From NCBI RefSeq assembly GCF_025118155.1, contig NW_026251395.1, positions 496,001 through 560,000 of the forward strand: a stretch of DNA of 64,000 nt, given 5' to 3'. Shown here piece by piece: positions 37,337 to 50,438 of the stretch. This DNA comes from Cokeromyces recurvatus (taxonomy: Eukaryota > Mucoromycota > Mucoromycetes > Mucorales > Mucoraceae). A model generated the notes under the pieces. It was not told the DNA's origin. It saw nothing but the letters and a program-made list of their open reading frames with translations, and did no database searches. The translations under genes and the position numbers were made by a program. Positions within the stretch are counted from its first letter, which is position 1, and each line of letters starts with the position of its first letter.

Positions 37337-37707
37337 ATTATTATTTTTCTTTTATATGTTTTTTTTAAAAAAAAAAAAGAGACAAAAAAAAGAAACTTTT
37401 TATTAAAGTGAAGCAGACCCTTATTTATATTCCTAAACCGCGATAAAAAAAATTAGAGAAAAAAAAAAAGTGAAACCTAATAGTGTATTTTTTTTTCTAC
37501 GATTCTTAATTTGGGTATATCTCCTATTGTAAGATGTCATGACTTCTTCCGCGGAGTGATATAATAAACTTTTATAAATTTTCCTGGTTAATATATAATT
37601 TTTTTTTTTTTTTTGTATCTTCTTCTTACTTCTCACAAAAAAAATAAAATAAAAAATAAAAATAAAAAATAAAATAAAATAAAACATTATGTAATCAAAC
37701 TTTATTA

Positions 37708-38110
37708 TTATACAAAATGATCTCCTCTTTTATTATAATGTATGGTATATTTGTTTGGTTGAAGAGTCATATTTGAAGATTCTAACGCTTTACATGCAGC
37801 TAGCATTTCATCTGCTCCTGCTAATGCATCCATAGCAGTTTGTAAAAAATCCTTATTCCCGTATTTTTGTTGCGTCTCCAATAGTACACCAAAATCTGCA
37901 ACCTTTTGTCTCAAAATCTCAAATTGTTTTTCTATCTGTTGTGCTTGTTTTTGTTTCATTATTCGAATAGCATGTTGTTGTTGTTGTTGTTGTTGCTGCT
38001 GCTGCTGCTGCTGTTGCTGTTGAGCTTGTTGTTGAGCTTGTTGTTGAGCTTGTTGTTGAGCTTGTTGTTGAGCTTGTTGTTGAGCTTGTTGTTGAGCTTG
38101 TTGTTGAGCT

Positions 38111-38142
<32 letters not shown>

Positions 38143-40088
38143 TTGCTGTTGAGCTTGTTGTTGCTGCTGTAATTGCTGTTGAACATGCTGATGTGTTTGC
38201 TGCTGCATTTGTTGTTGTTGCTGAGGAGGATGCTGTTGCTGAACAAACTGATGAGCATGTGGCTGCACCTGATGTTGTTGGGAATTAGACAGGTGTTGAA
38301 TTATAGGTGAATGGCGATGTTGTGGAGAATGTTGAGATAGTCGAGGAGCTAGTTGAGGATGCATTTGAGGTCTTGGTTGAGGTTGCAGCTGAACAAGAGG
38401 AGATTGCGTCTGCTGTTGCTGATGAAGTTGTGGCTGTGAAATATGATGTGGCTGTACTTGTTGGTGTGTCTGATGAATTTGCTGGATTTGTTGAACCTGT
38501 TGGACTTGCTGAGGCTGCTGAGTTTGTTGTTGACGTTGCTGTTTCTGTTGTTTTTGACTATGCTGATGATGGTGATGTTGGGACATAAATGGTGGATGCG
38601 GATGCTTATGTATCACAGTTACATGTGCAGTTCTTTTTAACAAATCAATAATAATTGTTAATGCGCCAGCGCAATCATATCTATTTTGTGCTTTTGGATG
38701 ATCCATTTTTCTAGGCTTAGCAGTATCAGCTCTTTGAGAACAATAATATCTTAATGTTGATAAGGTATCTGGGCTCTTTGTAGATCGTCGACGATCTTTC
38801 AAACTAATTAAAGATGTTACAAAGATATGCATATAAATAAAATTAAGTTACCTTACCTAAAGTTGAACTTTGTTCCTTCTAATACCCTTTCACAAATACT
38901 TCTGCCTAGTTGAGTGAAATTAGGATTTTCCCCCATATTGTCAATTAATTGACCAATATCAAGGTGATATTGTTTACGATCAAATTCAGTCTCTTTTTCT
39001 AATTCCTTCACAAATCTTTCTAAACTAATTATTTCCTGTGATGCCTTTTCCGCAGAAGTAGAAGAGGATGATTTATGTCGTATTGTTGATGGTAACGATG
39101 CTTGATTTTGTGCCAAAGATGCATTTGCAGGTGCCATTATACTCACTGATGAAGGTAAACTACTTGAAGCTAAACTAGCATTAGTAGTTGGCACAGTGCT
39201 TCGTTGAGTATTTGAATTATTAATCATATTGCTTTTATCCAATCTTTGAAGTAAATGTTCATGCTTTAATTGGTGCTGTGGTATCTGTTGTAAATCTTGA
39301 GATTGTAGTTGCTGAGGATGTGATTGGGATTGCTGATTAGGTAAAGGTAATGGAATGGAAGATTGCATCATTTGTTGAGAGTGCATGTGCGCTTGACTCA
39401 CTATAGGAGGTGTAAACATGTGCGCTCTATTAATATGTTTGTTGTTATTACTATTATTAACATTGCCATTATTAGTTGGCATTACAGAGGTAGCTGATGA
39501 AGATTGTTTAGTTTGAGGTGAAGATATGGATTGAGAAGGAGGGGGAGGTAAGACGCCTCCAGCATTATTGTTGATATTTATCGAAGTTGAAGAATGTAGC
39601 TGTTGCTGAGGGGACAGCTGCTGTTGCTGTGGAGCGTTGTATTGTATATTTTGATATCTAGCTTGTTTATAATTTCTCTGATGCTCTTCGTATAATTCAT
39701 ATCTCTCCAATTGATGTTTTCTTTTCTGTAATTCACGAGTATGACATAAATTACATACTTTGTATTTAAATTCCCTCTCTTGAAAGAATGAAATATGACG
39801 AAAAGTTTGGCAACTATCACAATAAAGTGTTTCTTGTGTTGAGCCTAGTGGTGTTGTCGTTATACCTCTACTTGTATTATTAGGGCTATTTGTGTTTGTG
39901 CTATTACTTCCTGCACTTGCAGAACTATTTGTTGTTTGAACATGCGTCATTGCAGGTGGACTACTTGTAATTAATGTATGTTCAAAAGCTTGTTGATTAT
40001 TTATAATCTGTTGCTGTCTAGGCATTGAATTATTCTGAATTGCAGGATAATTATGAGATGGGTAAGGTCGAGGTGGTCCTTGTGACAT
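37708..40088 (-). CDS. PolyQ-rich putative transcription regulator with zinc-binding and FAR1-like domains
   Basis: Two exons (40088-38857, 38803-37708) join in frame to 775 aa. The N-terminal region has a C-x-x-C ... C-x-x-C cluster (LYCDSCQTFRHISFFQERE then KVCNLCHTRELQKRK) followed by a basic helix. At the exon junction a domain reads LGRSICERVLEGTKFNF, RYYCSQRADT, QNRYDCAGALTIIIDL and VTVIHKHPHPPF: the YYCSQ ... RYDCxGxL ... H-x-x-H layout of FAR1-like/MULE-type DNA-binding domains. The C-terminal half is Gln-rich, including QQAQ repeats from a 12-bp unit (38025-38110). It ends in a coiled-coil-like, non-repetitive segment (KQFEILRQKVADFGVLLETQ). A nuclear regulator derived from a transposase-type domain is the best guess; no named orthologue. 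Confidence 0.7.
37970..38170 (-). repeat. CAG/CAA and 12-bp QQAQ coding repeat
   Basis: Glutamine triplets flank about seven copies of a 12-bp unit coding QQAQ. Long leucine-rich frames on the other strand here are shadows. Confidence 0.9.
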
Positions 40089-40603
40089 GTTGACTTTATA
40101 AAGTTGTGGATGTAGATTTGTAAATCAAAGATTAAGAACCTATTTTCTTTTTTTTTTAATAAAAAGAGAAAGTATAAATAAAAAAAGTATTTTTTCCTAG
40201 AAAAAAAAACCCTACTTATTGTTTTTTTCTAATTTTAGCCTTTTTATTATCCTGCAATAAAAGATATGATAAAGGGATTATGTCGGAAGAGATTGATGAA
40301 TGCTAATATAATCTTTAAGAGAATAACTTTTGAAATTCTTTAAAAAAAAAAAGGAACGTCCTAACGACCCCCCCATCTAATGACGCAGATTTTTTTATAC
40401 GGCATAAAACAGCAAGTCACGTATTTCAATTAAATATTTTTTTTTATCAAATGAATTTTGAGATAATATTACATTGCCCAGGCCAGATCAAAAAAATAAA
40501 ATAAAAAGGAAAAAATAAAAAACTAAAAAACCATTTGCTGATCAAAAGTTAAAAAAGAAGAAGAAGAAGAAAAAGACAAATAAATATGTCTTCAGATACT
40601 AGA
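40089..40603. other. Short intergenic region
   Basis: No gene seen. It holds the probable promoter of the polyQ regulator, with A/T tracts and a GAA repeat (40557-40570). Confidence 0.5.
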
Positions 40604-41482
40604 TTAATTACTGCATAACCATTTGATCAAGTCAGTAGTGAGAAAAAGAGGAATTTCAGGAGGAATCTTATCATGGTGAAAATAATCAAGTTTAACAAGT
40701 ATACTACATATTGGAGACCAACGAATAATCCATAGAGAAGTGGAGGCGCTGTTTTGTGAGGTAAATGGTATTCTATGTTTACTAGGAAGATAATTGAATA
40801 GCAAAGATAAAAGATCCGCCACGGTGCTAGGTATCTGTAGTGAGCGGTGCATATTTAAGCATACAATAGCATGAGACCGAGTAAACCTGTCATTTAGACA
40901 AATCACGTACTATAGTATTTTCAAATGAAACTGAAACTGGTAAAAAAAAAAGAAAAAAGTAGAATCAAACAATACAATTTCAAAAATAAGTAAAAAATAG
41001 AATTAGACAAAATGAAACTAATCTTTAAACATATTTACCTGTAAAAATATAAATCTTTCGTTGAGAATAAACAGTATTCGAGACGGTGATATTATTATTT
41101 CTGATGAGAGAATGCAGAGGGACGACCTTGAAAGGTTAATATCTTATTGAGATTTGATAAATATTTTTCGCAGTATTCCAATCATGTTGTTGTCTCAGCA
41201 TTCCACAATTTTAGTAAGCTAAGAAGACGCAATAATAGCCTATTGTTGCAAATATAAAATTTCATTCAAAGCATGGTGAATGACAAGCCTATTTTATATA
41301 AAAGCAAATATGTTAAATCGGTGTTAACAGAGCAGTAATAATTAATTACTGAGAATTTTATATTCAGTTATAGAAGCTACAATCAAATCATTATATCTTT
41401 GCCTATTCAACAATTCTTTCTAATACATATTAGTGACTCCCGTTCGGACACCTTTAAGCTTGAGAGTATCTTTACTAGACAT
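40604..41482 (-). pseudogene. Unresolved or broken multi-exon gene, unknown product
   Basis: Several convincing minus-strand coding pieces lie in order but do not join cleanly. From 41482: MSSKDTLKLKGVRTGVTNMY, then a stop. Near 41250-41100: LLKLWNAETTT, a TGA, then LEYCEKYLSNLNKILTFQGR. 41142-41039: SPSRILFILNERFIFLQ with a good donor. 40891-40604: SHAIVCLNMHRSLQIPSTVA through TDLIKWLCSN and a stop. The last two join in frame across an intron (41038-40918). Their composition is protein-like rather than AT-noise. The TGA inside the second block and the missing joins suggest either small introns I cannot place or a decaying gene. No family recognised. Confidence 0.4.
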
Positions 41483-42495
41483 TCTATTCTCAAAGGCTAT
41501 AATTGAAATGTTTATACCGTCTCAATATAATTTTTTTGGTGTCTAATATATACTTCCTTTATTTACTATACAATGAGTATAATGTCATTTATAAAACACT
41601 TGTACTCATTTTTCCTTATCTCTTCGATAGCTTGGGAAGTCTCATAGGGTTTTTAATCTTCACACCATTTTCTTTATTCTTACTCTTTTTTCTTTATATT
41701 CTATTTTATATACATATATATATGTTGATCCCTCCATTTACACCTTCTTTCCTTACACGTTATGTATTTTGGTAGCAAACAAACAGCCTAACTAAAATGC
41801 TTAATCCATTAAAGGATAGTATTTCTTTTAAATGAAGCATAGTGTAGGTAATATATTTAATATATAATAACAGATTGAATGTCTTTGCTGTTGACATATT
41901 TAAGAAAATAGCACCCATGCTATTTTGCTGTTTTTTTTCATAACGTTTAGATCTTATAAAAGTATGATATTCTTAAATAATTAATTTTCTAATCTGGTAT
42001 GATGTCTCGCCCTTACCATTAGTTGTTATGAGCATATTTGTCCTTCCAAAGTTGAATATGCATAGAGAAAACTTGTCCATTTTATGTCTATCTGTTTGTC
42101 TATTGATTCGAATAGCAATTCTATACTAAAAACTTTGGAAAACATTTGCTTTTTTTGTTTATATGTCTTTAACAATGACACTTTAACAAGAGCTGATAAA
42201 ATGTGAGGGCCAATCGTTATAAATCTCCATATCAAAGAAAGTACAGAGCCCAAAGAAAATAATCTCGTAATTTTTTTTTTTTTTTTGTATTGAAGGGATT
42301 TTTATTCCCCCCTTCAGACTGAATAATGTTTGTTTATTTTTAAGCATAATACTATTTATTTATAAGTATGCGTGTATACATGCATACATGCAGAAGTTTC
42401 CTTTTAGTTTATTATGATACAATAATGTGCTTAACTAAGATATAATTCAATATTTGTGTGTGTGTGTGTGTGCGTGCGTGTGCTTATGTATATGT
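41483..42495. other. Intergenic region 3' of ILV3
   Basis: No supported gene. A 75-codon minus-strand frame at 42253-42026 (MGSVLSLIWRFITIGPHILS) has no matching exon or family. A (GT)n run lies at 42455-42480. Confidence 0.45.
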
Positions 42496-43974
42496 TTATA
42501 ATTCGTCAGTGACAGCACCTTCGCTTGCACTCTTGACAGTCATAATATAGCGTGCGAGAGTACCTCTGGTATATTTAGGAGGTTTGGGAACAAAGTTCTT
42601 CTTACGTTCAGCAAGTTCATCATCAGAAATTTCAACATTCATTTCACGAGATACAGCATCAATAGTAATTATATCACCATCCTTGATCAAACCAATGGGC
42701 CCACCTACTTGAGCTTCAGGACAGACATGACCAATGATAAAACCATGAGATCCACCCGAGAAGCGACCATCAGTTAAAAGAGCAACATCCTTACCCAATC
42801 CAGCACCCATGATAGCTGAAGAAGGCTTTAGCATTTCACGCATACCAGGGCCACCCTTAGGTCCCTCATTTTTAATCACAACCACTGTCTTCTCCCCTTT
42901 TTTAAATTCATTGTTTTCAAGCGCAGTAATAAAGTTTTCTTCACCATCAAACACACGTGCTTTACCCGTAAATTTAAGACCCTCTTTACCCGTGATCTTT
43001 GCTACAGAGCCTTCGGGTGCTAAATTACCTTTAAGAATTTGTAAATGACCAGTAGATTTAATAGGATTAGAGATAGGTCGAATAATATCTTGTCCTTGAG
43101 GAAGGCCAGGAAGCGAATGTAGATTTTCTTCAAGAGATTTACCAGTTACAGTCAAGACATGACCATCTATTAATTTTTGCTCCATAAGGTATTTAAGAAT
43201 AGCAGGAATACCACCAATAGCATGAAGGTCTTCCATTACATATTTACCGCTTGGCTTCAAATCAGCTAAGAAAGGCGTTTTATCACTTGCAGCTTGGAAA
43301 TCATCTAAAGTTAGTTTAACACCAACACTCTTAGCAATAGCAATCAAATGAAGAACCACATTTGTGGAACCACCAAGTGCCATAGTTAAAACCATTGCAT
43401 TTTCAAATGCAGCACGAGTCATGATATCGCGAGGCTTAATATCTTTTTCGAGAAGATTACGAATAGCGTGTCCAGCCCTATGACATTCAGCAAGTTTTTC
43501 AGGGTAAGAAGCAGGTGTAGATGAGGAATAAGGTAAAGTCATACCCATCGCCTCAGCTGCAGAGGCCATTGTATTCGCAGTATACACTAAAAAATAAAAA
43601 AATAAAATAAAAAAAAAAAGAGTTTATCAATTTCAAATCACTAAATATGTATATGTATATATCAGTAAATACTTACTACCACCACAGGCGCCAGGACCAG
43701 GACAGGCATGACGAATAGTATCATAACGCCTTGCTTCATCAATATCACCTGCTACGTATTCACCATAAGCTTGGAAAGCAGAAACAATGTCCAACTTATT
43801 GCCACCACAGCCCTGACCTGGTTGAATTGTGCCACCATAAACCATTAATGAGGGACGATTTATTCGACCCATAGCCATTAAAACGCCAGGCATATTTTTA
43901 TCACAACCAGGAATGGAGATATTAGCGTCATACCATTGGCCACCCATAACCTATATTTACAATTATTTTCTCGT

Positions 43975-44006
<32 letters not shown>

Positions 44007-44654
44007 CGCTTACAGTTTCAATACTATCTGCAATCAAGTCTCTGGATTGAAGAGAATAACTCATACCTCGAGTACCCATAGAAATACCATCACTAACTCC
44101 AACTGTATTGAACCTGTAGCCAATAAGGCCAGCTTCTTGAACACCTTTCTTAACTTCACCAGCTAAATCCAAAAGATGCATGTTACAAGGATTACCTTCA
44201 TACCAGCTTGAAAAGCGAAAAAAAAAACAAGATTAATATATATGTATAAAAATATATAACAAGTCATAGCCTAAACTACTTACACACTAGAAATACCAAC
44301 TTGGGCTTTATTCATATCCTCATCAGTCAAGCCTGTAGCGTATACTAAGGAAATTGCATAAGATATCATTATCAGTACAAAAAAAAAAATAATACTAATA
44401 CTAATTCTATGTTCTTACACATTGCTTGGGAGGCACCTTGACTTTTAGGTTGTGTAATAGTTGCGCTAAACTTATTCAGCTTTTTGCTATCAGATGCATA
44501 ATGTTTAAAGCCAATTAATGAAGCCTTTGCAGTAACATTATGACTAAATAATTCATGTTAAAATTAAAAAAAAATAAAATAAAAAAAAAACGAATCTGAC
44601 TTACAATGTATGCATTCTAGGAAGTGTTGCCTTTGATAAAAGTTTTGAGGCCAT
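42496..44654 (-). CDS. ILV3: Dihydroxy-acid dehydratase (mitochondrial)
   Basis: Six exons (44654-44605, 44543-44419, 44344-44284, 44206-44014, 43950-43677, 43586-42496) join in frame to 597 aa. The N-terminus ([20 protein letters not shown]) is Ser/Lys/Arg-rich and fits a mitochondrial presequence. Family motifs: [69 protein letters not shown] (iron-sulfur cysteines), [17 protein letters not shown] and [20 protein letters not shown]. The enzyme dehydrates 2,3-dihydroxy acids to 2-keto acids, the third common step of isoleucine and valine synthesis. It is transcribed divergently from the aspartic protease gene 750 bp away. Confidence 0.97.
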
Positions 44655-45407
44655 AATTTATTTTAAGAAATAATAAATAAATACAAATAAAAAGAAAGAA
44701 AGAGTGGGGATTGAGTTTGTTTATAATTAATTAATTAATAAAAAGAAAAGAAAATGCAATGTAAAAAAAAACATGAAAGATCATTTATGGTTTACCAGTT
44801 CTGACATATGAATCATAAAGGGTTTGATTGGATGATTGATTATAAGTCATTTTTTATTCAATCTTATTTTCGATGGAAAGCCTATAAGGCTATTGGCGCT
44901 GATTTAAAATTTGGCTTTTACGAATTACAGTGTCAGGAATCAGCAGAAAACGATGTATAATGTTATTTGCCGAATTATTTAATTTATATGCTAATCATGG
45001 ATGGTGAAAATGAAGCATTATTTTTAAAATGATACTTATATCATTATAAGAAATTATATAACAACAACAAGTGGCACTGTTATATATAGTATATGAACGT
45101 AGTTAATATTAATTCCATAAAAGTAAATATGACAAGTAAATACGTGTTGTATGTATCTATTCTATTTTCATAAAGTGAAGTTATTGATTTACATAAAATA
45201 GAATATTACCTCTGATAATGCTACAACAATAAGTTCTTATTTTAAGAAGAACTAGCGATAGCACAGGATATTATTGTCCTACATTAAATTCGATTTTACA
45301 CGAATAAAAGAGAAGACTTCTTTTATCTTTTTATTAGCTACATTTTTTATATATATATAAAAAAAAAAAGAAAAAAAAAAACTGCCTTCAGAAATAGTGT
45401 CCACATA
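44655..45407. other. Divergent promoter region of ILV3 and protease gene
   Basis: Non-coding 753 bp between two outward-reading starts. I did not find a consensus I would name. Confidence 0.5.
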
Positions 45408-46939
45408 ATGTTATTTAGTTCTATCTTTGGGATTTTAATTATTTCATTAAGAATATTGGTTAAAGCAGATGATAAAGTACCAGTGCTTTTACGAGCTCCT
45501 TTAATACAAAAGAAGATTTCATCGAAAAAATTAGGTTCACTTCAACGACGAACTACTAATAATGAGACAATATACAATGATGAATCCTCTATTTACTTGA
45601 TTAATGTTCAGATAGGAACACCGCCTATACAATTTGAACTCGTATTAGATACTGGAAGGTATTACTTTTCATTCTCCCTTTTTCTTTTTACTTTCTTATA
45701 ATTTACCTTTTTCTTTTTTCCTTGAATAGTGCTGATCTATGGGTACCTAGTATAAACTGTCCTTCCTCACAATGCCCTTTCGCAAAGTTCAATGGTGCCA
45801 GTTCTAGTACATTCAAACCACTTAATGAAGTCTTCAATGTTATTTATGGTATTGGTTCTGCATCTGGAGTCTATGCACTAGAAACTATCTCAGTTGCAGG
45901 AATGACAGTTGAACAACAACAGTTTGCCTATGTCAACCAGACACAAAATATTTTGACCGAAATATTTACATTAAATGGCTATGTATATACGCCTACAGTC
46001 AACAGTACAGATAATACGTTAGATTTCAGTTCTGACCATCAATTAGATGGTATCTTTGGTTTAGGATATCCATTTATGACTTCATCTGAGTTAAATTATA
46101 ATCCATTCTTCTTTAATTTGAAGGCACAAAAAAGATTGTCCCAAAATATCTTTTCTATATATTTGAACTCATATGAATTTTATGGAAACTCTGGAGAGCT
46201 TATTTTTGGCGGAATTGATAGTAATAAATACAAAGGTAGTATTTATTACCTTCCTGTAGCAAAGACAACTATTATTCCTAATAATTCTGAACCTATAAAT
46301 GATCATGGTTATTGGCAAGCAAATGGACAGGGCGTTGGCGTAATGAATGGAAGTAAAAGGATATTCGAATATAAATATTTTAAACAGACTCCATGTATTT
46401 TTGACACGGGCACAACATTGAGTTCGTTACCAAAGAGTGTCATTCCGTCACTATTTTCAGCTGCATTTGGTAGTAATAATCTCATTTATATTCCTCAAAA
46501 TAATTACTTCCAGGTTAGATGCTCATTAGCTCAACAAAACATAACCATTCAATTTATGATGTCAAGAACAGATGCTATGACGAATGAACAAATTGTCATC
46601 CATATTCCAATAGCTGATCTTATAGTACCTCTTGATAGTGACTATATAGAAAATGCGACTGTCTGTATGGTTGGAATTATTCCTTTTGATGGTCCTATTA
46701 TGTTTGGTCAAACTATATTAAGAAGTTTATATCAGGTATATGATGCGGATAATAATCGTATTGGTGTTGCAAGCGCATTAGGATCAGACTCGTTCATAAC
46801 TGATTCCATATCATCGGCAACAAGCAATTCTAGTGAACATCACGATAATGATAAAAAAGCAACTAGTTCAGGAGCTTTAATTCAATGTAATAGTATTCTA
46901 CTTATAAGTCTAGGTTTTTGTATTCTTTATATTTTATAA
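45408..46939 (+). CDS. Secreted/GPI-anchored aspartic protease (yapsin-like)
   Basis: Two exons (45408-45658, 45730-46939) join in frame to 486 aa; the intron splits the Ser of the first active-site motif. Signal peptide at ~1-20 (MLFSSIFGILIISLRILVKA), then a basic propeptide with a KKLGSLQRR dibasic region. Catalytic DTG at 81-83 (LVLDTGSADLWVPS) and DTG at 309-311 (CIFDTGTTLSSLP), with the flap tyrosine in VIYGIGSASG. Several N-glycosylation sequons occur. The C-terminus is a Ser-rich tail followed by a hydrophobic end (ILLISLGFCILYIL) without charges after it, as in GPI signals. Such A1 peptidases act at the cell surface or wall. Fully intact; the substrate is unknown. Confidence 0.93.
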
Positions 46940-48300
46940 TTTAATAACTGTAAATGATAATATATAAAGAATTAATTAATTAGGCTTTACCTCTAATTCT
47001 TTAAAATATTGATAAAAATGTAAAGAGTAATGATTCAATACATACAAACATACAAACATACATAGCATCTTCACTTTTAATTTAAACTATCTGGATGCAA
47101 AAAAAAAAAAAAAAAAAAAAAAAGGTTTATATAATAATTAACTTGTACAATATCTTTAATATTGCATATTTCTCAGTAAGCCTTCAAGTGTTTGAATCAA
47201 CCTTTATTATATTTTACATATATTTCCTTTGGAAAAGAATCATTGATATCTTCTAGTTTTTACCTAACAAAATGATTTTTACCATATTAATGTCTTATCA
47301 AAAATTTGACTCCTTTTATAGGTGTTCATATTATAAAGTAGATAGTTGCTGTAAAATCGAAAATTAAGCTGAAGTTTTAAACGATAATACAGCGGACTAC
47401 TTGAAATCAAACAAACGGTCCAAACAACACTTTTATGTATCAAACTGTTGAAAGCAAGTCTTCTACAGAAGTTCTCGTTTTGAGTTTACAATTTTTTTTT
47501 TTTTTTTTTTGAAGAACTAGCTGTTTTCTTTCTTCATGTTATCTTTTATACACTCTTTGAAACTCTATCTCTTTCTTCTCTTTAAAGCTATTATTCTTTC
47601 CAAACTGATCAAAACCTAAAGAGCCTTGTTATCATGATCATCATAAAAAAGAGCTCAATTGCCATAATATAGTAATAAGAAAGATTACAGCCTAACTCTT
47701 TAAAATGCATAAACTGCCAAAAATATTTCGTGCAATTGAAAAAAAAAAGCATCTAGATTATGTGTGTGTGTTTGTGTGTGCGTGTCTAAAAGTAAAATAA
47801 GACTGCTGTATAAAATGTCGTTTTTTATATTATTGATAGCTTATCTACTCTTATTCTTTTGGAGAATGTATGAACATCATGCTCTTTCGTGTAACTGCAT
47901 TTAACTAGTTTTGGCTTAATTACTTTACAAGAATGCTCAATATATTCACATGAATATTTATACATATAAAAAAAGTAAACACACTTCTTACTTTCTTACT
48001 TTCTTGCTTACTTTCAAAGAAGACAGTAATGCTTTACTACATTCAAATAAAAGGCAAAACTTATCTCTAAAGTATTAAAAAGAAAAGAGAAAAAAAAAGA
48101 AAAGGAGAAAGGCAGGAGAGAAGATTTAACGCAAAGTGAATTAAAAACAAAAAAAATATGCTAAAATTAAACTTTAATAACTTCTCCTTCTTTTCGTTTA
48201 TTTTTTTTCTCCTGAATTTTACTATAAAAAAAAAGTACATTTTTCGTTTTTTTCCCTTTTTTTCTCTTTTCTTTTCTTTAGCTTTTTTTTATTTTTCCTA
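46940..48300. other. Intergenic AT-rich region
   Basis: No supported gene. A poly-A run lies at 47099-47123. A 27-codon open stretch (AEVLNDNTADYLKSNKRSKQ, near 47370-47450) looks protein-like but is isolated. A 29-codon hydrophobic mini-frame starts at 47815 (MSFFILLIAYLLLFFW), too short to call. Confidence 0.4.
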
Positions 48301-48309
48301 TTCTTCTTT

Positions 48310-49210
48310 ATTTTTACTTGAAACTATGGGTAGACATTGTCAGGGTTATGAAGTGTGCTCAAGTCACATAGCTTGGCTTACTTGAGTTTGTAGAACTGTC
48401 CGTTTATAACATGGCTAAAGGAGAGGGCCTAGACTCTCTTTTGGTTACTACATGCATATCCGCCTTCACCTTGGGTTATTGCAACCTTAGATAATTGATG
48501 GGACCTTATCGAATTTTGACTGCTCAAGTTTGATTTATTTCCAAAGGAGGAGGGAAATAAAAAGGATACTTGGGGTTGGAAATTGTAAACCTGTTCCTTT
48601 TTTAGGGAGATTAGCGTACTCTTTGTCTGCACCATTGAAAGGGCTTATCTCAAGGTTTAGTTTTTCTGTTTTTCTTTTTGGAGGTTTTTCCTTCTTTTTA
48701 TTTTTATCTAGTTGCTGTTTATAAAATAAAAATAGATAAGGATGCACAGCTTACGTTTCTGACCGTGGTTTTTTCATCTATTCATTTAGGTGAAGAATCC
48801 CAACTTGTATTTACTGTTAAGTCAAAAGTAGATGCTAGGGGTCAAAGAAGGGACATTCTCAGGTAAACAATAGTCAGGTCGTGCACTTTATATATCTGGA
48901 TTCCTTCCACTTCGCCACGCTACAGGTCAGAATGTTTAGCCCGGCTTCCAGTAAAACTTACATCCAACTGTATTTTTTATTGGGGTAGGAAGTGAGGAAT
49001 CCTATCTTTTTCTTCTAGCAAGGCTTGGGCCAGGTTGGTACTTTGCCAAGTGTCTACTAGTTGAAATTGGACGTTTATCTTTCAAGTAGAAATTTAGAGG
49101 GAGAAGAAAAATTACAGCCCGTATCAATTTGTGTATGGGTTGTAATATTATTTTTGGGATTAGATATGCTTTCACCTTCTCGTGGTTAATCCTGTTAGTA
49201 TCAAGTCTCT
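48310..49210. other. GC-richer non-coding island, unassigned
   Basis: By eye this ~900-bp block has clearly more G and C than its flanks and almost no long A/T runs, but every frame on both strands is closed within about 70 codons. It shows local stems, for example CTCAAGT ... ACTTGAG at 48359-48386 and GAGAG ... CTCTC near 48422-48440. It is bounded on the left by a pyrimidine-rich stretch. It could be a long structured RNA gene, a solo LTR or an old foreign insert. I could not match it to RNase P, SRP or spliceosomal RNAs. Confidence 0.35.
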
Positions 49211-50337
49211 TTTAAAGAGATTTGAGAACTAAGAAAAGCATCTTTTTTTATAATATCAATAAAAATGAAAAAAAAAAAATAATTTAATAAAATCGTGTTC
49301 TATAATAAAGTTGATTCTCTAATAATATTTAATAATTAAGCGTATATAAAAAAGTGGTGAAAGACTATAATAGCACAGTGTATAAATATTAAAAAGATTA
49401 TTGTATATTTTTTTCTAAGATTTCTTTCCTCTCAAGGTAAATTCTATATGGTTAAATAAATCCAGCATCACTAGAATGTACATTGTCAGAATAAGACTAA
49501 AACTAGCCAACATTCATAATGAGCATTCATAATCTTATTGCTGTACAAAAGACTGTTCATCTTTAGGGTATAACTTGAAGTTGTTTCAAGCCTTGCCATC
49601 ATAAATATCCATTATTTAAACTGGAAATAAACTAACTTTAGTGTTTTTTTTTTAACATAATTTTCTCCAAGGAAAATTTTCTTTGGGTATTGAGTAGTAA
49701 GGACTGAAGGGAGGTTTGACCGATTCATCGAAAAGAAGTTGTTGAAATATCTCAGCCTTTGCAAAGGAACCTTATTTTTTTTTAATTATAAAATTTTCCA
49801 TAAAGATAAATCCTTTACTCCTCCATATCGTATCTACGGATGGTATAATGTCACTTGATACAAGAAACGTATTCTTGAAGTCTATCATGAAAACAAAAAA
49901 AGGTTGCCATTTGACATCACTTGTAAAACGTAACAATACTGTTAGATACAGTCTTTTAGTGCAATATTAATGAAGGTCATTATTGTTTTGAGATTCTTGT
50001 CGATTATATATTGCTCTTGGATGAGCATTGACTTCATCATAAAGAATATAAAGGGTAATTGCTCCTTCAGTAAATTTGTCTCATTACATGGATTAAATAA
50101 AGGAAAATCTATAAATTGACTAAAGTTGATGCAAGTGATGTAAACATACATTTAATAAGAAACTATTGCCATTATGTACGATGTTTCTTGCTATTCGATG
50201 ACTTCTTTTATGTTGATGCACTCACTATTAAACCCTTTTATAGTACTGGACTGTTTTTTTTTTTACTTATAATGTAGAGCAAATTATCTTGAACAAAACG
50301 CAGATCTCCAGGTTTTATTCGGCGATTAAACTGTTTC

Positions 50338-50343
50338 CTTGGC
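50338..50343 (-). promoter_or_regulatory. Candidate PacC binding site (GCCAAG)
   Basis: The minus strand reads GCCAAG, the 5'-GCCARG-3' consensus for PacC, 195 bp upstream of the pacC start. Confidence 0.45.
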
Positions 50344-50438
50344 AGACTGTGTCGTTGTTGACTATAAACTTCAGAAGATGATAATAAACGAGTATTTTAA
50401 TTTTATATCCTAAATAACTTCGGGACTTGTCTTGTTTT

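Noticed and set aside
41503..41775. 90-codon hydrophobic frame
   Set aside because: Lacks an ATG start, composition follows AT-rich DNA, no family.
48158..48866. Several 60-75-codon frames in both strands
   Set aside because: Short, overlapping, Phe/Lys-rich and without splice continuity; treated as non-coding island instead.
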